Below are positions 10,045-19,187 of a stretch of 64,000 bases of DNA, one piece after another. The stretch is taken from contig NZ_BOQP01000047.1 of assembly GCF_018332715.1 (NCBI RefSeq), forward strand, positions 1 through 64,000. The letters are read 5' to 3'. The notes beneath the pieces were generated by a model, which had not been told where the DNA came from, did no database searches, and saw nothing but the letters and a program-made list of their open reading frames with translations. Origin of the DNA: Winogradskya consettensis. GTDB taxonomy: Bacteria > Actinomycetota > Actinomycetes > Mycobacteriales > Micromonosporaceae. Every line of letters begins with the position of its first letter. Positions within the stretch are counted from its first letter, which is position 1. The position numbers and the translations under genes were made by a program.

Positions 10045-11000
10045 GTGAGCAGCTGGGACCGGGCCTTCCACGCGTACGGTCCGGCGCGCGGTGGCGATCA
10101 GTTGCTGAACGCATTTCGGCACGGCCGCGAAGACATGTACCTCCGGGATCATCCCCACGCGGCGTGGCAGCCCTACACCTTCCTGTGGACGGCGCTCTAC
10201 TGCGACGGGCGGATCACCCCGGCAACGGTTCTCGGCCTGCGCCACCTCGCGAGTGCCGTCACTGCGGACGACTTCGGCGGATCCGATCCCACCCTGCGGG
10301 TTGCCGCGGTGTGGTGGATCCGGGACGTGATCCGCTCCGTCCTCACCGCCACCGATCTGGACGGCGCGCGGCTCACCGCTGCCCGCCGCAACGAACCGGC
10401 CGTGCACGAATGGCTCGACGAATACCTGCGGCAGGAGCGGTCGATCTTCGACTGGGACGCCGATGACGCGCCTGGGCAGGTGTTGATCGCCGGGGCGCGA
10501 GTGGACTGCTTCGACTTCCTCCCGGAGTGTTTCGCACCGCTGTCAACGCTGCTCACGCCAAGCCAGGCGGAGGAGTCGTCGCCCACGCCGGATGAGCCGC
10601 TACTCACGGCGAGTTGGCCGGAGGAATTGCGCGCGGCCGCCGCGAGCGCCACGGCGTTGCTCGTCGCGCACCCCGGTCTCCGGAGGTAACACGACGAGGT
10701 CACCGCCTACCACGCTGAGCAGGCTTGCCAGGGCTCGCCGCGCTATCGGGCATCGATGGTCCTCGGGCTCGGCGAGCTGGGCGTGGCGCCGGCGGAGTGG
10801 CTCACGGATGCCGATTTCGGGGTCCGGGTATGTGCCGCTCTCGCGCCGGGCCTCGCCGGCGATGAGACGGCCGCCGAAGTGCTCCGGTTCGCATTACTGG
10901 ACCCAGCGGCGCTCGACGGCCTGTCCCTGCATCAGCTGCCCTTGATCACCAGGCCGTCGCCGAGGCTCTCGGGGACCGCTCCGCGGAGTGGGGTCGGTGA
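10045..11000 (+). pseudogene. Decayed HEAT-like hypothetical gene with stop codon and frameshift
   Basis: The first part (GTG at 10045, AGGAAG upstream) encodes 214 residues rich in helices and Trp, and stops at TAA 10687-10689. Without any frame change the following codons still read as protein-like helical repeats (YRASMVLGLGELGVAPAEWL, then FGVRVCAALAPGLAGDETAA) up to about 10945. There the frame must shift by one base to continue as HQAVAEALGDRSAEWGR and end at TGA 10998-11000. So one nonsense change and one indel separate the visible pieces from a gene of about 318 codons. The paired-helix pattern suggests HEAT-type repeats; no family is recognised. An alternative is two short independent genes. 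Confidence 0.6.
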
Positions 11001-11045
11001 CCCGGCAGGTGCGAGCGGGTCATGAGAACGCCTATGGAAACCGAG

Positions 11046-11079
11046 CGAGGCTGGACACCTGGTGGGGTGTCCAGCCTCG
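11046..11079. terminator. 14-bp hairpin between converging genes
   Basis: CGAGGCTGGACACC (11046-11059) pairs perfectly with GGTGTCCAGCCTCG (11066-11079), with a 6-nt loop. It lies between the decayed gene and the end of the minus-strand gene at 11165, so it can terminate both. Confidence 0.75.
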
Positions 11080-11164
11080 ATGAGCTGAGTGGTCAGCGGC
11101 CCTGGCCCGGATTCCTCAGGGCTTCCCCACCTCGGGACCGTTGGGTTGTGGCGGGGCCGCTTGC

Positions 11165-13375
11165 CTACCGGCCTCCGCCGCCACCCTGCGGGCCACCGCC
11201 GTAGACGCCGCCGCCGCGGCCGGGGCGGCCGTTGTCGCCACCGCCTTGCTGGGGGCCGCCGCCGCGGGTCGGAGGGGGTGTGGCGCGGCCGGGTTGGGCG
11301 GCTCCGCCGCGTGGGGGCTGGGCACCACGGGCGGGAGGCTGAGGGGCGCGGCCGGGTTGCGGGGCCGAGGCAGGCCGCGCAGCGGGCTGGCCACCCTGGG
11401 GCGGGCGGGGAGCGCCGCCGGTGGGACGGCCCTGGCCGCCGGTGGGACGGCCGGGCTGGGCACCGTCGGCGGGACGACCCTGCTGAGCCCCACCCGCGGG
11501 ACGACCCTGCTGGGCACCGCCGGCAGGACGACCCTGGGCACCGCCTGCAGGACGACCCTGCTGAGCGCCACCAGAGGGGCGGCCCTGCTGGGCACCACCC
11601 GCCGGGCGAGCGGGCTGAGCCGCACCGCCGGGACGCGGAGGCTGTGCCGCACCGCCGGGACGCGGAGGCTGAGCTGCGCCACCGGGACGCGGAGGCTGGG
11701 CTGCGCCGCCCGGACGCGGAGGCTGAGCGGCGCCCGTGGGGCGGGAAGGCTGGGCGGAACCGCCGGTGCGAGGGGGCTGAGCGACAGGAGCTCCGCCGGA
11801 GCGGGCGGGCTGCGCGGCGCCACCGGGGCGGGGAGGTTGAGCGGCGCCGGCGGGACGGCCGGGCTGGGCCGTGCCGGCGGGGCGGGCAGCTTGGGCGCCG
11901 CCGGTGGGGCGACCCTGGGGGCCGCCAGGGCCAGCGGGACCACTAGGGCGGGCGGGCTGCGCACCGCGGGCGGGCTGACCTGCGCCCGGAGGGCCACCGG
12001 CAGGGCGGCCCTGCGGGCCACCGGGTCCGGCAGGACCCGGGCGACCCGCGGCGGCTGCACCAGCACCGGCGCCGCCGTAGACGCCTGCGCTCTGGGCTGC
12101 GGCGGCCTTGGCTCCGTAGATCGGGCCTGACGGGCCGGCTCCGGCGGCGTAGGCCGCGTTGCCGCGGGGTGGGCCACCGACGGTGAGGAGTTCGGTTTTG
12201 GCGTCGCCGGGGGCGGGGGCGCCGAGGAGGTCGTCCTCGTCGTCGGCGGGGGCCGGCTCCAGGGCTCGCTTCTTGCGGGCCTTCACGATGCCGATGACGC
12301 CTGCGCCCACGAGGAGGAGGCCGATGACGCCGACGCCGGCGACGAGGTAGGTGATGTCGTCGAGGCTCAGGTTGGAGAAGAAGCTCGAGCCGGCTGACTT
12401 GTTGCTGGAGGCCGAGTCGGACTTCGCTGCGACGACCTTGGTGGCCGGGGTGTAGCGCAGGATGTAGTTGACCGAGGCGTCGTCGACGTCGCCGAAGTCG
12501 GAGACCGTGACGAAGGTCTTGCCGTCGGCGCTGTAGCTGATGGCTTCACCGAACGGCTCGTTGGGCAGGCCGGTGGCGCGGGGGGTGGCTTTGAGGGCCG
12601 CGACCACGTCGCCGTTGGTGACGTCCCATTCGAAGGCGTCGAGGTAGGTGCGGATCACTACCTTCTTGCCGTCGGGAGAGACCGCGCCGCCCGTGACCAC
12701 GCCCTGGGCGAGGCGGGCGAACGTCGTGCCCGAGGTGTCCGTGCGGGGGAGTTCGAGCGTGCCGACCTTCTTGAGCGGGACACCCTCTTTGTTGTTCGTC
12801 TTCAGGGCCGTCGTGGGCGTGTAGATCTGCGCCGCGCCGGTGATTTCCTTGGTGACGATGACCGGGTTGCCCTTGCCGTCCAGCAGGAGCGCCTCGGCGT
12901 CGTGCTTGTCGCCGTCGGGGTACGACAGGCGGTGGATCTTGGGCTTCTCGGAGCCGTCGGCCGGCATGCTCCAGAGAGCGACCGAAGGGCGGGACGTCGC
13001 GCTCTTGTCGCGGACGGCGTTGTCGCCCGTGTCCGCGATCCAGAGGGTCTTGCCGTCCGGCGAGATGATCATGTCTTCGGTGTCGAGGGGCCCACCGCTG
13101 TAGGACACCGTCTTGTCGATCGCGCACTTGTCCGTGAGGAAGAAAACCTTCTTCTTCGCGTCGGTGAGCGACCCGTCGTTGATGACGACGAACCCGTCAT
13201 CCGTCGCCACGATGCCCGAGAGCTCGTCGAGGAGCGGATCGGTGACCTTGCACACCTTCTTGCCGGCCGCGGCCTTCGTCGCCGAGGCCGCTGGGGCCTC
13301 CTCGGCGGAGGCTGGCACGGCACCCACCACTACCAGCCCAAAGGCCAGCATGGCTGGGAACACGAGACGCCGCAT
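11165..13375 (-). CDS. Secreted propeller-like protein with membrane anchor and long Pro/Gly cytoplasmic tail
   Basis: A 736-residue protein. Residues 1-25 form a signal peptide ending in ASAEEA. Residues about 40-320 look like a beta-propeller esterase-type domain (LDELSGIVATDDGFVVINDG, then TEDMIISPDGKTLWIADTGD). One membrane helix lies at about 342-363 (YLVAGVGVIGLLLVGAGVIG), followed by basic KARKKR, which places the rest inside the cell. The remaining about 365 residues are low complexity, dominated by repeats of GGAAQPPRP and GGAQQGRPA. The ATG at 13375 was chosen because it starts a signal peptide; the frame stays open upstream into hflX. The function is unknown. The repeated tail may be an assembly or partner-binding region. 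Confidence 0.75.
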   Translation of the reverse strand: MRRLVFPAMLAFGLVVVGAVPASAEEAPAASATKAAAGKKVCKVTDPLLDELSGIVATDDGFVVINDGSLTDAKKKVFFLTDKCAIDKTVSYSGGPLDTEDMIISPDGKTLWIADTGDNAVRDKSATSRPSVALWSMPADGSEKPKIHRLSYPDGDKHDAEALLLDGKGNPVIVTKEITGAAQIYTPTTALKTNNKEGVPLKKVGTLELPRTDTSGTTFARLAQGVVTGGAVSPDGKKVVIRTYLDAFEWDVTNGDVVAALKATPRATGLPNEPFGEAISYSADGKTFVTVSDFGDVDDASVNYILRYTPATKVVAAKSDSASSNKSAGSSFFSNLSLDDITYLVAGVGVIGLLLVGAGVIGIVKARKKRALEPAPADDEDDLLGAPAPGDAKTELLTVGGPPRGNAAYAAGAGPSGPIYGAKAAAAQSAGVYGGAGAGAAAAGRPGPAGPGGPQGRPAGGPPGAGQPARGAQPARPSGPAGPGGPQGRPTGGAQAARPAGTAQPGRPAGAAQPPRPGGAAQPARSGGAPVAQPPRTGGSAQPSRPTGAAQPPRPGGAAQPPRPGGAAQPPRPGGAAQPPRPGGAAQPARPAGGAQQGRPSGGAQQGRPAGGAQGRPAGGAQQGRPAGGAQQGRPADGAQPGRPTGGQGRPTGGAPRPPQGGQPAARPASAPQPGRAPQPPARGAQPPRGGAAQPGRATPPPTRGGGPQQGGGDNGRPGRGGGVYGGGPQGGGGGR

Positions 13376-13472
13376 CCGATCAGTGTCGCATGCGGCGTCG
13401 CGTGCCGGTGTTACGCGTGGATCAAGGCTGGTCAAAGGGCGGCGAACCGGGGCACGCACCGTATTGAGCCCG

Positions 13473-14870
13473 TCACCGAGGAACGACGAACTGCTCCAGA
13501 TCGGCGGCCAGGTGCTCGCCGACCCGCACCCGGAGCTCCGATCCCTCATCGGTGTGCCGGGTGTCCAGCACCTGTCCCTGGCGGTGGATGCGGGCGACCA
13601 GGTCGCCGCGGTCGTAGGGCAGCAGGATCCGCAGATCCACCGCGGGCCGCGGAAGCCGCTGCGCGATGGCCGCGTGCACCTCGGGGATGCCCTGACCGGA
13701 CCGGGCTGACGCGAAGACCGCGTCGGGCCAGGCCCGCTTGAGCCGCAGGATCGTCTCCTCGTCGGCCGCGTCGACCTTGTTGATGACGAGCAGCTCGGGG
13801 ATGCGGTCGGCACCGACCTCGCTGAGGACCTCGCGGACCGCGGCGACCTGACCCTCGGGGTCGGGGTGCGCGCCGTCGACCACGTGCAGGACGAGGTCGG
13901 CGTAGGCGACCTCCTCGAGCGTCGAGCGGAAGGCCTCGACGATCTGGTGCGGCAGGTGCCGGACGAAGCCGACGGTGTCGGAGATGGTGAAGACCCGGCC
14001 GTCCTCCGCGGCTGTGCGCCGCGTCGTCGGGTCGAGGGTGGCGAAGAGCGCGTCCTCCACCAGCACACCGGCCGAGGTCAGCCGGTTGAGCAGGCTGGAC
14101 TTGCCGGCGTTGGTGTAACCGGCGATCGCCACGCCCGGCACTCCGCTGCTGGACCGCTTGGAGCGCTTGGTCTGGCGGGCCGTCCGCATGGCCTTGATCT
14201 CCCGGCGCAGCTTGGAGATGCGCTGGTTGATCCTGCGGCGGTCGGTCTCGATCTTCGTCTCACCGGGGCCACGTGTTCCCACGCCGCCGCCGGAACCGCC
14301 CGCGCCACCGCCCTGACGGGACAGCGACTCACCCCAGCCGCGCAGTCGCGGGAGGAGGTACTGCAGCTGGGCCAGCTCGACCTGCGCCTTGCCTTCCTTG
14401 CTCTTCGCGTGCTGGGCGAAGATGTCGAGGATCAACGCGGTGCGGTCGACGACCTTGACCTTGACCTGCTTCTCCAGGTTGCGCAGCTGGGAGGGCGAGA
14501 GCTCGCCGTCGCAGATGACGGTGTCGGCGCCGGTGGCGATGACCACGTCGCGCAGCTCGTCGACCTTGCCCCGGCCGATGAAGGTGGCCGAGTCGGGCCG
14601 GCCGCGGCGCTGGATGAGGCCTTCGAGCACCTCGGAGCCGGCGGTCTCGGCCAGAGCGGCGAGCTCGGCGAGGGAATTCTCCGCATCGCTGACGCTGCCC
14701 TCGGTCCAGACGCCGACCAGGACTACTCGCTCGAGCCGCAGCTGCCTGTACTCGACCTCGGTGATGTCCGTGAGCTCGGTGGAGAGACCCGCCACGCGCC
14801 GTAGCGAGTGCCGTTCCTCGAGTTCCAGCTCACCGGTCGTTACGTCGGGTTCGAAAAGCTCTGTTCGCAA
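13473..14870 (-). CDS. hflX: GTPase HflX
   Basis: A 465-residue ribosome-associated GTPase that splits stalled or stressed ribosomes. The N-terminal HflX domain runs to about residue 215, ending in the Gly-rich GETKIETDRRRI region, followed by a helical hairpin. The G domain shows GYTNAGKSS (G1), DTVGFV (G3) and NKVD (G4). The start is TTG at 14868-14870, supported by AGGAGGT 6 nt upstream. It lies near lexA, miaA and dapF, as in other actinobacteria. Confidence 0.95.
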   Translation of the reverse strand: MRTELFEPDVTTGELELEERHSLRRVAGLSTELTDITEVEYRQLRLERVVLVGVWTEGSVSDAENSLAELAALAETAGSEVLEGLIQRRGRPDSATFIGRGKVDELRDVVIATGADTVICDGELSPSQLRNLEKQVKVKVVDRTALILDIFAQHAKSKEGKAQVELAQLQYLLPRLRGWGESLSRQGGGAGGSGGGVGTRGPGETKIETDRRRINQRISKLRREIKAMRTARQTKRSKRSSSGVPGVAIAGYTNAGKSSLLNRLTSAGVLVEDALFATLDPTTRRTAAEDGRVFTISDTVGFVRHLPHQIVEAFRSTLEEVAYADLVLHVVDGAHPDPEGQVAAVREVLSEVGADRIPELLVINKVDAADEETILRLKRAWPDAVFASARSGQGIPEVHAAIAQRLPRPAVDLRILLPYDRGDLVARIHRQGQVLDTRHTDEGSELRVRVGEHLAADLEQFVVPR

Positions 14871-15043
14871 AAGGTGACCTCCTCAGCCCGATGGTGGCAC
14901 GTCCCGGGGTCGAGCGCATCCACATATGAGGGCTGAGCGTTGTCGCAGAAGTGTCTGACTCACCAGTAACCACCGCGATGGTTGCCGCTATTCCCCAGGG
15001 GCGAGAATGCGGGTACACACCCGCCAACGACGGAGGGAAATCC

Positions 15044-16504
15044 GTGGTGACCACCCGCCTGCCCAGCGCAGGATTCTCGATCACTGTCCGTATCGCCGTG
15101 ACAGCCGACGCCTCTTCCATCGGACGGCTCACCACCTGCGTGGGTGAGGCGGGCGCGATCGTGACGGCGCTCGACGTGGTGGACTCCGACCCGACCCGCG
15201 TCCTCGTGGACCTCACCTGCGACACCGCCGACGCCTCGCACGCCGACCAGGTCGTGAAGAACCTCGAGGAGCAGGACGGCGTCGACGTCCGCAAGGTCTC
15301 CGACCGCACGTTCCTGCTGCACCTCGGCGGCAAGATCGAGGTCAACTCGAAGGTCGCGCTGCGCAACCGCGACGAGCTCTCCCGGGCGTACACCCCGGGC
15401 GTGGCGCGGGTCTGCATGGCCATCGCCGAGAACCCCGCCGACGCGCGCCGGCTGACCATCAAGCGCAACACGGTCGCCGTGGTGAGCGACGGCTCGGCGG
15501 TGCTCGGCCTGGGCAACATCGGCCCGGCCGCCGCGATGCCGGTCATGGAGGGCAAGGCCGCCCTCTTCAAGCGGTTCGGCGGCGTGGACGCCTGGCCGGT
15601 CGTGCTGGACACGCAGGACACCGACGAGATCGTCGCGATCGTCAAGGCGATCGCCCCGGCGTACGGCGGCATCAACCTGGAGGACATCGCGGCGCCGCGG
15701 TGCTTCGAGATCGAGGCGCGGCTGCGCGAGCTGCTCGACATCCCGGTCTTCCACGACGACCAGCACGGCACCGCGATCTGCGTGCTCGCGGCGCTGACCA
15801 ACGCGCTGCGGGTGGTCGGCAAGAACCTGGCGGACGTCAAGGTGGTCGTCTCCGGCGCCGGTGCCGCGGGCACAGCCATCATGAAGCTGCTGCTGCGGCA
15901 GGGCGTGGGCGACATCATCGCGTACGACCGCCGTGGCGCCCTTCACCGCGACATGGACGACTTGAACCCGACCTGGCAGTGGCTCGTGGAGCACACCAAC
16001 CGCGACAACTACTCGGGAGATCTGCCGGGCGCGATCGCCGGCGCCGACGTCTTCATCGGGGTGAGCGCGCCGAACCTGCTCACCGGCGACGACATCGCCA
16101 AGATGGCGGACCGGTCGATCGTCTTCGCGCTGGCCAACCCGGACCCCGAGGTGGACCCGCGGGAGGCCCGCAAGTACGCCGCGGTCGTGGCCACGGGCCG
16201 CTCCGACCAGCCGAACCAGATCAACAACGTGCTGGCGTTCCCCGGCGTCTTCCGCGGCATGCTCGATGTGAGCGCCGAGGAGTTCACCGAGGACATGGCG
16301 CTCGCGGCGGCCATGGCCATCGCGAACGTGGTCGGCGACGACAAGCTCAACCCGACCGTGATCGTGCCGAGCGTGTTCGACCCGCGGGTGACCCCGGCGG
16401 TGGCCGCGGCGATCCGGGCCACGGTCAAGGGCACCCCGGCGCCGCAGAACGCCGCCGCGGTCGCCAAGGAGGAGCTGGACGAGGCGCCCGAAGAGACGTT
16501 CTAG
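15044..16504 (+). CDS. NAD(P)-dependent malic enzyme with N-terminal ACT-like domain
   Basis: A 486-residue malate dehydrogenase (oxaloacetate-decarboxylating) linking the TCA cycle to pyruvate. Residues 1-80 resemble an ACT-type regulatory domain (ITVRIAVTADASSIGRLTTC). The malic domain has SRAYTPGVARVC, the SDGSAVLGLGNIGP motif, NLEDIAAPRCFE and FHDDQHGTA (metal ligands). The Rossmann part shows GAGAAGTA. The GTG at 15044 was chosen because GGAGGG lies 6 nt upstream and the length fits streptomycete homologues. Its stop overlaps the stop of the converging GDPD gene. Confidence 0.92.
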   Translation: MVTTRLPSAGFSITVRIAVTADASSIGRLTTCVGEAGAIVTALDVVDSDPTRVLVDLTCDTADASHADQVVKNLEEQDGVDVRKVSDRTFLLHLGGKIEVNSKVALRNRDELSRAYTPGVARVCMAIAENPADARRLTIKRNTVAVVSDGSAVLGLGNIGPAAAMPVMEGKAALFKRFGGVDAWPVVLDTQDTDEIVAIVKAIAPAYGGINLEDIAAPRCFEIEARLRELLDIPVFHDDQHGTAICVLAALTNALRVVGKNLADVKVVVSGAGAAGTAIMKLLLRQGVGDIIAYDRRGALHRDMDDLNPTWQWLVEHTNRDNYSGDLPGAIAGADVFIGVSAPNLLTGDDIAKMADRSIVFALANPDPEVDPREARKYAAVVATGRSDQPNQINNVLAFPGVFRGMLDVSAEEFTEDMALAAAMAIANVVGDDKLNPTVIVPSVFDPRVTPAVAAAIRATVKGTPAPQNAAAVAKEELDEAPEETF

Positions 16505-17241
16505 GCGACGAGGGAGTTGGCCCAGCCGGTCAGTTCCCCGGTGTGGTCGGTGATCAGGCCGGCCACACCGGCGTCGACCAGCCCGGGCCAGAGCGCGGCG
16601 TCGTTCGCCGTCCACGGCATGACCGAGACGCCGGCCCCGGCCAGCGCCGCGACCGTCGCGGGCGAGTCGAGCACCGAGCTCATCCGCGGGTTGCAGTAGG
16701 AGATGCCGAGCTCCCGGGCGATCTCGACCTGACCGGCGTCGAAGCCGTCGCGCAGCAGACCGCGGCGCACCTCGGGGGCGGCCTCGCCGGCCAGCCGCAC
16801 GATGGCCGGGTCGAAACTCTGCACGACCGTGCGGCCGAGCAGCCCGGCGTCGGCGACCTGACCGAGGATGTTCTTGACCTGCTCGAGCGTGGCCGGGGGC
16901 TTGATCTCCAGGAGCAACTCGGCGTCGTGCGGGCCGAGCAGATCAAGGACCTCGGTCAACTGCGGCACACCGATCCCTGCGTACGCGGGAGAGAACCAGG
17001 TCCCCGCGTCCAGCCCGGAGATCTCGTCGAGGGTCAACTCCCAGACCTTGCCGGACCCGTCCGTGGTCCGGTCGACCGTCCGGTCGTGGATCACCACGGG
17101 CACGCCGTCGGCCGTGGTCCGCACGTCGAACTCGATGAACGTCGCGCCCGCCAGCACACCCGCGGTCAGGGCGGGCAGGGTGTTCTCGGGCGCGATGGCC
17201 GAATAACCGCGATGCGCCACGCGGTGCAGCGAGTCGATCAA
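16501..17241 (-). CDS. Glycerophosphodiester phosphodiesterase
   Basis: A 246-residue GDPD-family enzyme that releases glycerol 3-phosphate from glycerophosphodiesters. The catalytic HRG motif (AHRGYSAIAPENT), the metal-binding EFDVR and VVIHD, and the late LEIKP are all present. No signal peptide is seen, so it is probably cytoplasmic. The TTG at 17239-17241 overlaps the dapF stop codon (TTGA), which suggests coupling; a downstream GTG just before AHRG is also possible. It forms an operon with dapF and miaA. Confidence 0.9.
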   Translation of the reverse strand: MIDSLHRVAHRGYSAIAPENTLPALTAGVLAGATFIEFDVRTTADGVPVVIHDRTVDRTTDGSGKVWELTLDEISGLDAGTWFSPAYAGIGVPQLTEVLDLLGPHDAELLLEIKPPATLEQVKNILGQVADAGLLGRTVVQSFDPAIVRLAGEAAPEVRRGLLRDGFDAGQVEIARELGISYCNPRMSSVLDSPATVAALAGAGVSVMPWTANDAALWPGLVDAGVAGLITDHTGELTGWANSLVA

Positions 17242-18095
17242 CTGAGGGCCGCCACATCGACCTCGCCGGTGGCCACGAGCACCGCCGGTCCCGCCAGCCA
17301 CCACCGCCCGTCACCGTCGGCGGTGACCAGGAGCCGGCCGCCGGGCAGGTCGACAGCGACCCGGCCCTCGGTGAGGCCCGCCTCGCGCAGGGCGACCGCA
17401 CCGACCGCGAGCGCCCCGGAACCGCAGGACAGCGTCTCGGCCGAGCCGCGCTCGTAGACGCGCATGTGCACGTGCCTGTCGGTGCCCTCGACGGGCTCGC
17501 CGGGGGTGGTGAACTCGACGTTCACCCCTTCGGGGAACACGCCGGGGTCGTAGCCGGGCGCCACGTGCAGGTCGATCCTGTCGAGCCGGACGCCGTCGTG
17601 CAGCCCGGCGACGAGGTGGGGGTTGCCACAGTTCACGGCGATCCCCGGGAACGTCAGCGGTCCGATGGTTGCCGTGCTGGCGGCGTACACCTCGGGGGTG
17701 CGCATGTGAACGGAGATCAAGTCGCCCTCGAAGACCGCGCGCACAACGCCTGATCGCGTCGCGACCGGAAGGCCCGCGGGCCCGGCGGCGGCGAGATCGT
17801 GGGTGAGCAGGTAGCGGGAGAAGACGCGGACGCCGTTGCCGCACATCTCGGCGATCGTGCCGTCGGCGTTCCAGTAGTCCATGAACCACTCGGCCTCGGC
17901 CGCGTAGCCGGCGCCGTCGGGGTGCTTCGCGGATCGCACCACGCGCAGCACGCCGTCGGCGCCGATGCCCCGATGGCGGTCGCAGAGTGCGGCGACGAGG
18001 GACGGCGTCAGGTCGAGCGCGCCGTCGTGGTCATCCAGGATGACGAAGTCATTGCCGGTGCCGTGGCCCTTGGTGAACAACACGCGGTCCATCAT
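17238..18095 (-). CDS. dapF: Diaminopimelate epimerase
   Basis: A 285-residue epimerase converting LL- to meso-diaminopimelate for lysine and peptidoglycan synthesis. Both catalytic cysteines are present: EMCGNGVRVF and LSCGSGALAVGA. The N-terminal KGHGTGNDFVIL is the family signature. It overlaps miaA by 4 nt (ATGA) and the downstream GDPD gene by 4 nt, so the three are probably one transcript. Confidence 0.97.
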   Translation of the reverse strand: MMDRVLFTKGHGTGNDFVILDDHDGALDLTPSLVAALCDRHRGIGADGVLRVVRSAKHPDGAGYAAEAEWFMDYWNADGTIAEMCGNGVRVFSRYLLTHDLAAAGPAGLPVATRSGVVRAVFEGDLISVHMRTPEVYAASTATIGPLTFPGIAVNCGNPHLVAGLHDGVRLDRIDLHVAPGYDPGVFPEGVNVEFTTPGEPVEGTDRHVHMRVYERGSAETLSCGSGALAVGAVALREAGLTEGRVAVDLPGGRLLVTADGDGRWWLAGPAVLVATGEVDVAALS

Positions 18096-19015
18096 CGCTC
18101 AGCCCCGCGAACCACTGCCAACGCGGCGTTCGTCACGTTTGGATCGGCGGCGTCCAGCCAGGTGATCCGGGGATCCCGCCGGAACCAGGACCGCTGGCGG
18201 CGGACGAAGCGGCGGGTGGCCCGGACGGTCTCGTCCCTGGCCTGCTCCCCGGTCAGCTCGCCGTCGAGCTCGGCGAGGGCCTGCTGGTAGCCGAGCGCGC
18301 GGCTGGAGGTGCGGCCCTCGCGCAGCCCGAGCCGGTCGAGCGCGCGGACCTCCTCCAGCAGCCCCTGCGCCCACATCAGGTCGACCCGTTCGGCGATCCG
18401 CCGGTCCAGCTCGTCGGTGACGCGATCCACACCGATCTGCACGGCCGGGTAGTACGGCGTGGGCTCGGGCAGGCTCGCGGTGAACGGCCGGCCGGTCATC
18501 TCGATCACCTCGAGGGCCCGCACGACCCGTCGCCCGTTCGAGGGAAGGATCTTGCCGGCGGCCTCGGGGTCGGCCTCCCGCAGCCGTGCGTAGAGCGGCG
18601 GAAGTCCGTTTTCGGCGAGCTCGGCCTCGAGACGTTCCCGAATGGCGGGATCCGTGCCCGGAAATTCAAAATCTTCCAGAACGGCCCGGACATACAAACC
18701 TGACCCCCCGACCAGCATGGGTACGCGTCCCCGCGCGGCAATCTCGTCGACGGCGGCCCGGGCGACCTTCTGGTACTCGGCGACACTGGCCGCAACCGTG
18801 ACGTCCCACAGGTCAAGGACGTGGTGCGGGACGCCTTCCCGCTCGTCGGAGGTCAGTTTCGCGGTGCCGATGTCCATGCCCCGATAGAGCTGCATCGAGT
18901 CGGCGTTGACCACCTCCCCGCCCAGCTCACGGGCCAGGGCGAGGCTCAGCGCGGACTTTCCGGCGGCGGTCGGGCCGACGACGGCCACGACGGTCGGGGG
19001 TGGGAGCAACGGCAC
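18092..19015 (-). CDS. miaA: tRNA dimethylallyltransferase
   Basis: A 307-residue enzyme that transfers dimethylallyl to A37 of tRNAs reading UNN codons. It provides the substrate for MiaB, encoded at 21911-23455. The P-loop GPTAAGKSALS, NADSMQLYRGMDIGTAK and HHVLDLWDV motifs are present. The start is GTG at 19013-19015 with a weak ribosome-binding site. It is the first gene of the miaA-dapF-GDPD operon. Confidence 0.96.
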   Translation of the reverse strand: MPLLPPPTVVAVVGPTAAGKSALSLALARELGGEVVNADSMQLYRGMDIGTAKLTSDEREGVPHHVLDLWDVTVAASVAEYQKVARAAVDEIAARGRVPMLVGGSGLYVRAVLEDFEFPGTDPAIRERLEAELAENGLPPLYARLREADPEAAGKILPSNGRRVVRALEVIEMTGRPFTASLPEPTPYYPAVQIGVDRVTDELDRRIAERVDLMWAQGLLEEVRALDRLGLREGRTSSRALGYQQALAELDGELTGEQARDETVRATRRFVRRQRSWFRRDPRITWLDAADPNVTNAALAVVRGAER

Positions 19016-19187
19016 GGAGCCACCGTAACGGGCTGGTCACGGTCATCCGTGGGCGCTTCCCCGGAACCGGGTTGGACCTGTGACAATGCGCGAGAAACAA
19101 TGCCGATGGAATGATGGCATTCGACTGCGCCATGGCGGCGACCCCGGGCAGCGGAGCCCGAGACGCCGGGAGAACGAGGATGGGCTC

